From Planctomycetota bacterium (GTDB lineage: Bacteria; Planctomycetota; UBA1135), in assembly GCA_022447335.1 (NCBI GenBank), contig JAKVCF010000104.1:1-8438 (forward strand): 8,438 nucleotides of DNA, in the 5' to 3' direction. The position numbers were made by a program, and so were the translations under genes. The notes beneath the pieces were generated by a model. The model was not told the DNA's origin. It did no database searches and was given only the letters and a program-made list of their open reading frames with translations. This document shows positions 6,729 to 8,438 of this stretch, piece after piece. The number at the start of each line of letters is the position of its first letter. The first letter of the stretch is position 1.

Positions 6729-7327
6729 CCCCGCTCTCCTGCCGTCGCAACGGCGAGGTCATGGTTGACCCATTCCTCGTATCCACCTTCGTAGATTGCG
6801 ATTACCTCGTGGGATAGGCCATGAATGAAAACAAGATCGGTGGCGAGTTGAATCGAGTCCTCGCAATCGCCACCGGCACAGTAGATGATCACGAGGTCAG
6901 CTGCGCGTAGCTCGTCCAGTAGGGCGGGTAGGTATTCATCTTGCCGGTAGTGGTGGCATAGGCGTGCACCCGGAATGTGACCCGCTTCGTATAGCTTCTT
7001 GCTGCGAGCATCGAGGAAGACGATGCCATCTCGTGCCTCGGCATAGGGTTGGTAAACCTGGGCGTCATCGACAGTCAGGGATTGGTAGCCGTGCTCAGGT
7101 TTACTGCCATTTTCAGTTACTTTGCCGCGGCCGATTTCGACTTCGGCTTCGGGGCCGCCCAAAGAGTCAGCCGGAAAGTGATCGCGGCTCAGCTGCAGGC
7201 CGCCGTTGCCTCGAATTGAAATGACGATCAGTGCCACAGCGAGGCTCGTTGCTGCGAGCAGCAGGGCTTCTGTGACTAGGGAACGAGGTCGAAGCATGCG
7301 GACAGAGCAGCCCTTCTGGGCACTCAT
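6725..7327 (-). CDS. Membrane-anchored rhodanese-like sulfurtransferase
   Basis: This 200-residue protein has an Arg/Lys-rich N-terminus, one membrane helix (about 18-38) and a single rhodanese domain (about 82-192). Charge distribution places the domain on the outer side of the membrane. Domain landmarks are FLDARSKKLYEAGHIPGA (104-121) and the active loop YCAGGDC, with C150 as the probable persulfide-forming cysteine and a second cysteine C155 closing the loop. GGYEEW (181-186) is the usual C-terminal landmark. Such enzymes carry sulfane sulfur as a cysteine persulfide. The ATG at 7327 follows the stop of the oxidoreductase gene by seven bases, with AGGA in the end of that gene as a likely Shine-Dalgarno. 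An alternative ATG at 7297 would shorten the cytoplasmic tail by ten residues. The stop overlaps the DoxX-like start. Confidence 0.9.
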   Translation of the reverse strand: MSAQKGCSVRMLRPRSLVTEALLLAATSLAVALIVISIRGNGGLQLSRDHFPADSLGGPEAEVEIGRGKVTENGSKPEHGYQSLTVDDAQVYQPYAEARDGIVFLDARSKKLYEAGHIPGARLCHHYRQDEYLPALLDELRAADLVIIYCAGGDCEDSIQLATDLVFIHGLSHEVIAIYEGGYEEWVNHDLAVATAGERG

Positions 7328-7334
7328 TGCGAGT

Positions 7335-8048
7335 TTATCCTGAGAAGCGGTCGTTCGCCCAGGGACGGGCGAGGTTGGAGTAGCCGCGAACTTCCCAGAA
7401 GCCGAGCTGCTCCCTCGTCAGGAACTCGACTTTGCGGATCCACTTGGCGCCTTTCCAGGCGTAGAGCCGCGGTGTGATCATGCGTACTGGGCCGCCGTGT
7501 TCGCTGGTTAGCGGCTCTTCATTTCGGCTATGGACAAGGAGGACGTCGGGACTGAGTGCCTCGTCGAGCCGGAGATTGGTTGTGTACGGCACTCCACTAC
7601 GCGGCTCCTCGTCGTAGGCCGTGACCAGTAGGAAACGCGCATCGCCGTGAGGGCGAGCTTCGGCAACCAGGTCAGCAAATCGTACGCCGCTCCATTGGCT
7701 GTCAAGTAGTGACCAGGTCGTGACGCAATGGAAGTCACTTTGCTCAGTTACTTGGGGAAAGGACATTAAGTCGGAGAAGCCGACTTGGAAGGGGGCTTCG
7801 CAGGCACCAGTAAGTTCGAGTTTCCAATCCTCGCGCAGGATGACCGGCTGATGACCTAGGTCGAGTACAGGCCACTTCTTAACTACGTGCTGGCCGATCG
7901 GCACTTGTGGCTTGCCGTGCTGGTTCATGGGGCCGGACCCCATCTCGGCATTGCAATCTGGATCGGTGAGCTGGCCTAATTCCTCGCGTCGCCGCTTGAT
8001 CCAGCGCATCCGGGCGTCCACTTTGGACTCGTCGGCAGCAGAGCTCAT
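7335..8048 (-). CDS. Sulfite-oxidase-like molybdopterin oxidoreductase
   Basis: This 237-residue enzyme belongs to the sulfite oxidase fold group (COG2041, single-domain bacterial/archaeal type). It binds molybdopterin; DFHCVTTWSLLDSQWSGV (105-122) contains the molybdenum-ligating C108. HGGPVRMITPRLYAWKGAKW (184-203) is the second signature region of these proteins. No Tat or Sec signal is present, so it should act in the cytoplasm, unlike MsrP (YedY), and the dimerisation domain of eukaryotic sulfite oxidases is missing. The native substrate of this subgroup is generally unknown; sulfite or an S-oxide is a guess supported by the rhodanese next door. It is first in a four-gene operon. The ATG at 8048 lacks a clear Shine-Dalgarno; an alternative ATG at 8009 would remove 13 residues and still leave the fold intact. 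Confidence 0.92.
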   Translation of the reverse strand: MSSAADESKVDARMRWIKRRREELGQLTDPDCNAEMGSGPMNQHGKPQVPIGQHVVKKWPVLDLGHQPVILREDWKLELTGACEAPFQVGFSDLMSFPQVTEQSDFHCVTTWSLLDSQWSGVRFADLVAEARPHGDARFLLVTAYDEEPRSGVPYTTNLRLDEALSPDVLLVHSRNEEPLTSEHGGPVRMITPRLYAWKGAKWIRKVEFLTREQLGFWEVRGYSNLARPWANDRFSG

Positions 8049-8076
8049 GCAGGGAGAATAAGTCAGGCCCGGGGAT

Positions 8077-8112
8077 AAAAAAAGAGAGTTCCCCGCCAGG
8101 GGCGGGGAACTC
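8077..8112 (-). terminator. Intrinsic (rho-independent) terminator of the right-edge gene
   Basis: GAGTTCCCCGCC at 8086-8097 pairs perfectly with GGCGGGGAACTC at 8101-8112, giving a 12-base-pair GC-rich stem with a three-base loop. On the minus strand the stem is followed after two bases by seven consecutive T (8083-8077). It sits 23 bases past the stop codon of the gene ending at 8136. It should insulate the following oxidoreductase operon, whose own promoter must then lie in the short stretch between the T-run and 8048 or overlap the terminator. I could not pick out a convincing promoter there. Confidence 0.95.
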
Positions 8113-8135
8113 GAATCGAAGGTGTCAGCTCTTCC

Positions 8136-8438
8136 TTAGAAGATGAAGTGCTGCATACCGTTCGACATAGCAGTCGGACCACCAACGGCAGCCTGGGTGT
8201 ACCAGGTCTTACCACCACCTGCGACGGCCGGAACCGACAGGGTGTGGACGCCAGTGGAGCTGTCGCTAGTGAAGGCACGACCGTTGTAGTCAGCCAGCAG
8301 GTGAGCATCGATGCCGAAGGCAGCACTCAGATCGACGTCAACAGCACGTGCGGAGGCCCACAGCTTCGATGCAGCAGCTGCACCGAAAGGACCGTCCAGG
8401 ACGGTGAAGTTAACGGTCGAGCCGACTTGTGCCGAAGC
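8136..8438 (-). CDS. C-terminal part of a probable secreted protein, likely highly expressed, 5' end outside window
   Basis: The frame is open from the window edge to a TAA at 8138-8136, giving the last 100 residues. I do not recognise a family. The fragment is rich in Ala, Gly, Ser, Thr and Val, without cysteine, and has a beta-strand-like pattern. It ends in a hydrophobic segment, SNGMQHFIF, which loosely resembles the C-termini of repetitive secreted proteins in some planctomycetes. Codon choice differs from the neighbours: all six Leu codons are CTG, all Phe TTC, all Tyr TAC, all Asn AAC, all His CAC, both Arg CGT, and Gly is mostly GGT. Such bias usually marks high expression, and the strong terminator that follows fits. 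Function, localisation and full length cannot be decided from this piece. Confidence 0.8.
   Translation of the reverse strand, partial: ASAQVGSTVNFTVLDGPFGAAAASKLWASARAVDVDLSAAFGIDAHLLADYNGRAFTSDSSTGVHTLSVPAVAGGGKTWYTQAAVGGPTAMSNGMQHFIF

Overview
The window looks like ordinary chromosomal DNA from a Gram-negative-type bacterium, moderately GC-rich. It has secreted, lipid-anchored and membrane-anchored proteins and tightly overlapping genes. The style of the secreted protein cut by the right edge and the gene mix suggest a marine planctomycete-like lineage. That placement is an impression from protein style, not a proof. I see no tRNA, rRNA, CRISPR array, insertion sequence or phage gene.

Left edge (1-1277, minus strand): a secreted zinc aminopeptidase of the M28 family, with its 3' end cut off by the window. 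A short divergent intergenic region (1278-1343) separates it from the next operon. This gap holds a palindromic -10-like box that could serve both directions.

Centre (1344-5421, plus strand): a compact four-gene operon. In order it encodes a membrane protein of unrecognised family with two extracytoplasmic domains and a His-rich patch, a LolD/MacB-type ABC ATPase, an FtsX/MacB-type permease with only three visible membrane helices, and a ZnuA-like metal-binding lipoprotein. The first three genes overlap by four bases at each junction and the fourth follows after nine bases. A cluster A-I metal-binding protein is normally paired with ZnuB/ZnuC-type importers, not with a MacB-type ATPase and permease. 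This is the best candidate in the window for a poorly described system: a metal-handling (probably zinc) transporter or mobilisation machine. It broadly resembles the MacB-like zinc-responsive loci described in Vibrio (zrg) and Pseudomonas (PA4063-PA4066), but has different accessory proteins.

Right half (8048 down to 5449, minus strand): a second operon of four genes. They encode a cytoplasmic sulfite-oxidase-like molybdopterin enzyme, a membrane-anchored extracytoplasmic rhodanese, a DoxX/MauE-like four-helix membrane protein with a CxC motif, and a monoacylglycerol-lipase-like alpha/beta hydrolase. The last three are joined by ATGA overlaps. The first three suggest sulfur or thiol redox chemistry. 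The hydrolase does not obviously belong to that pathway. The two operons converge with only 27 bases between stop codons and no clear terminator.

Right edge (8136-8438, minus strand): the C-terminal 100 residues of a probably abundant secreted protein, with strongly biased codons, followed by a textbook intrinsic terminator.
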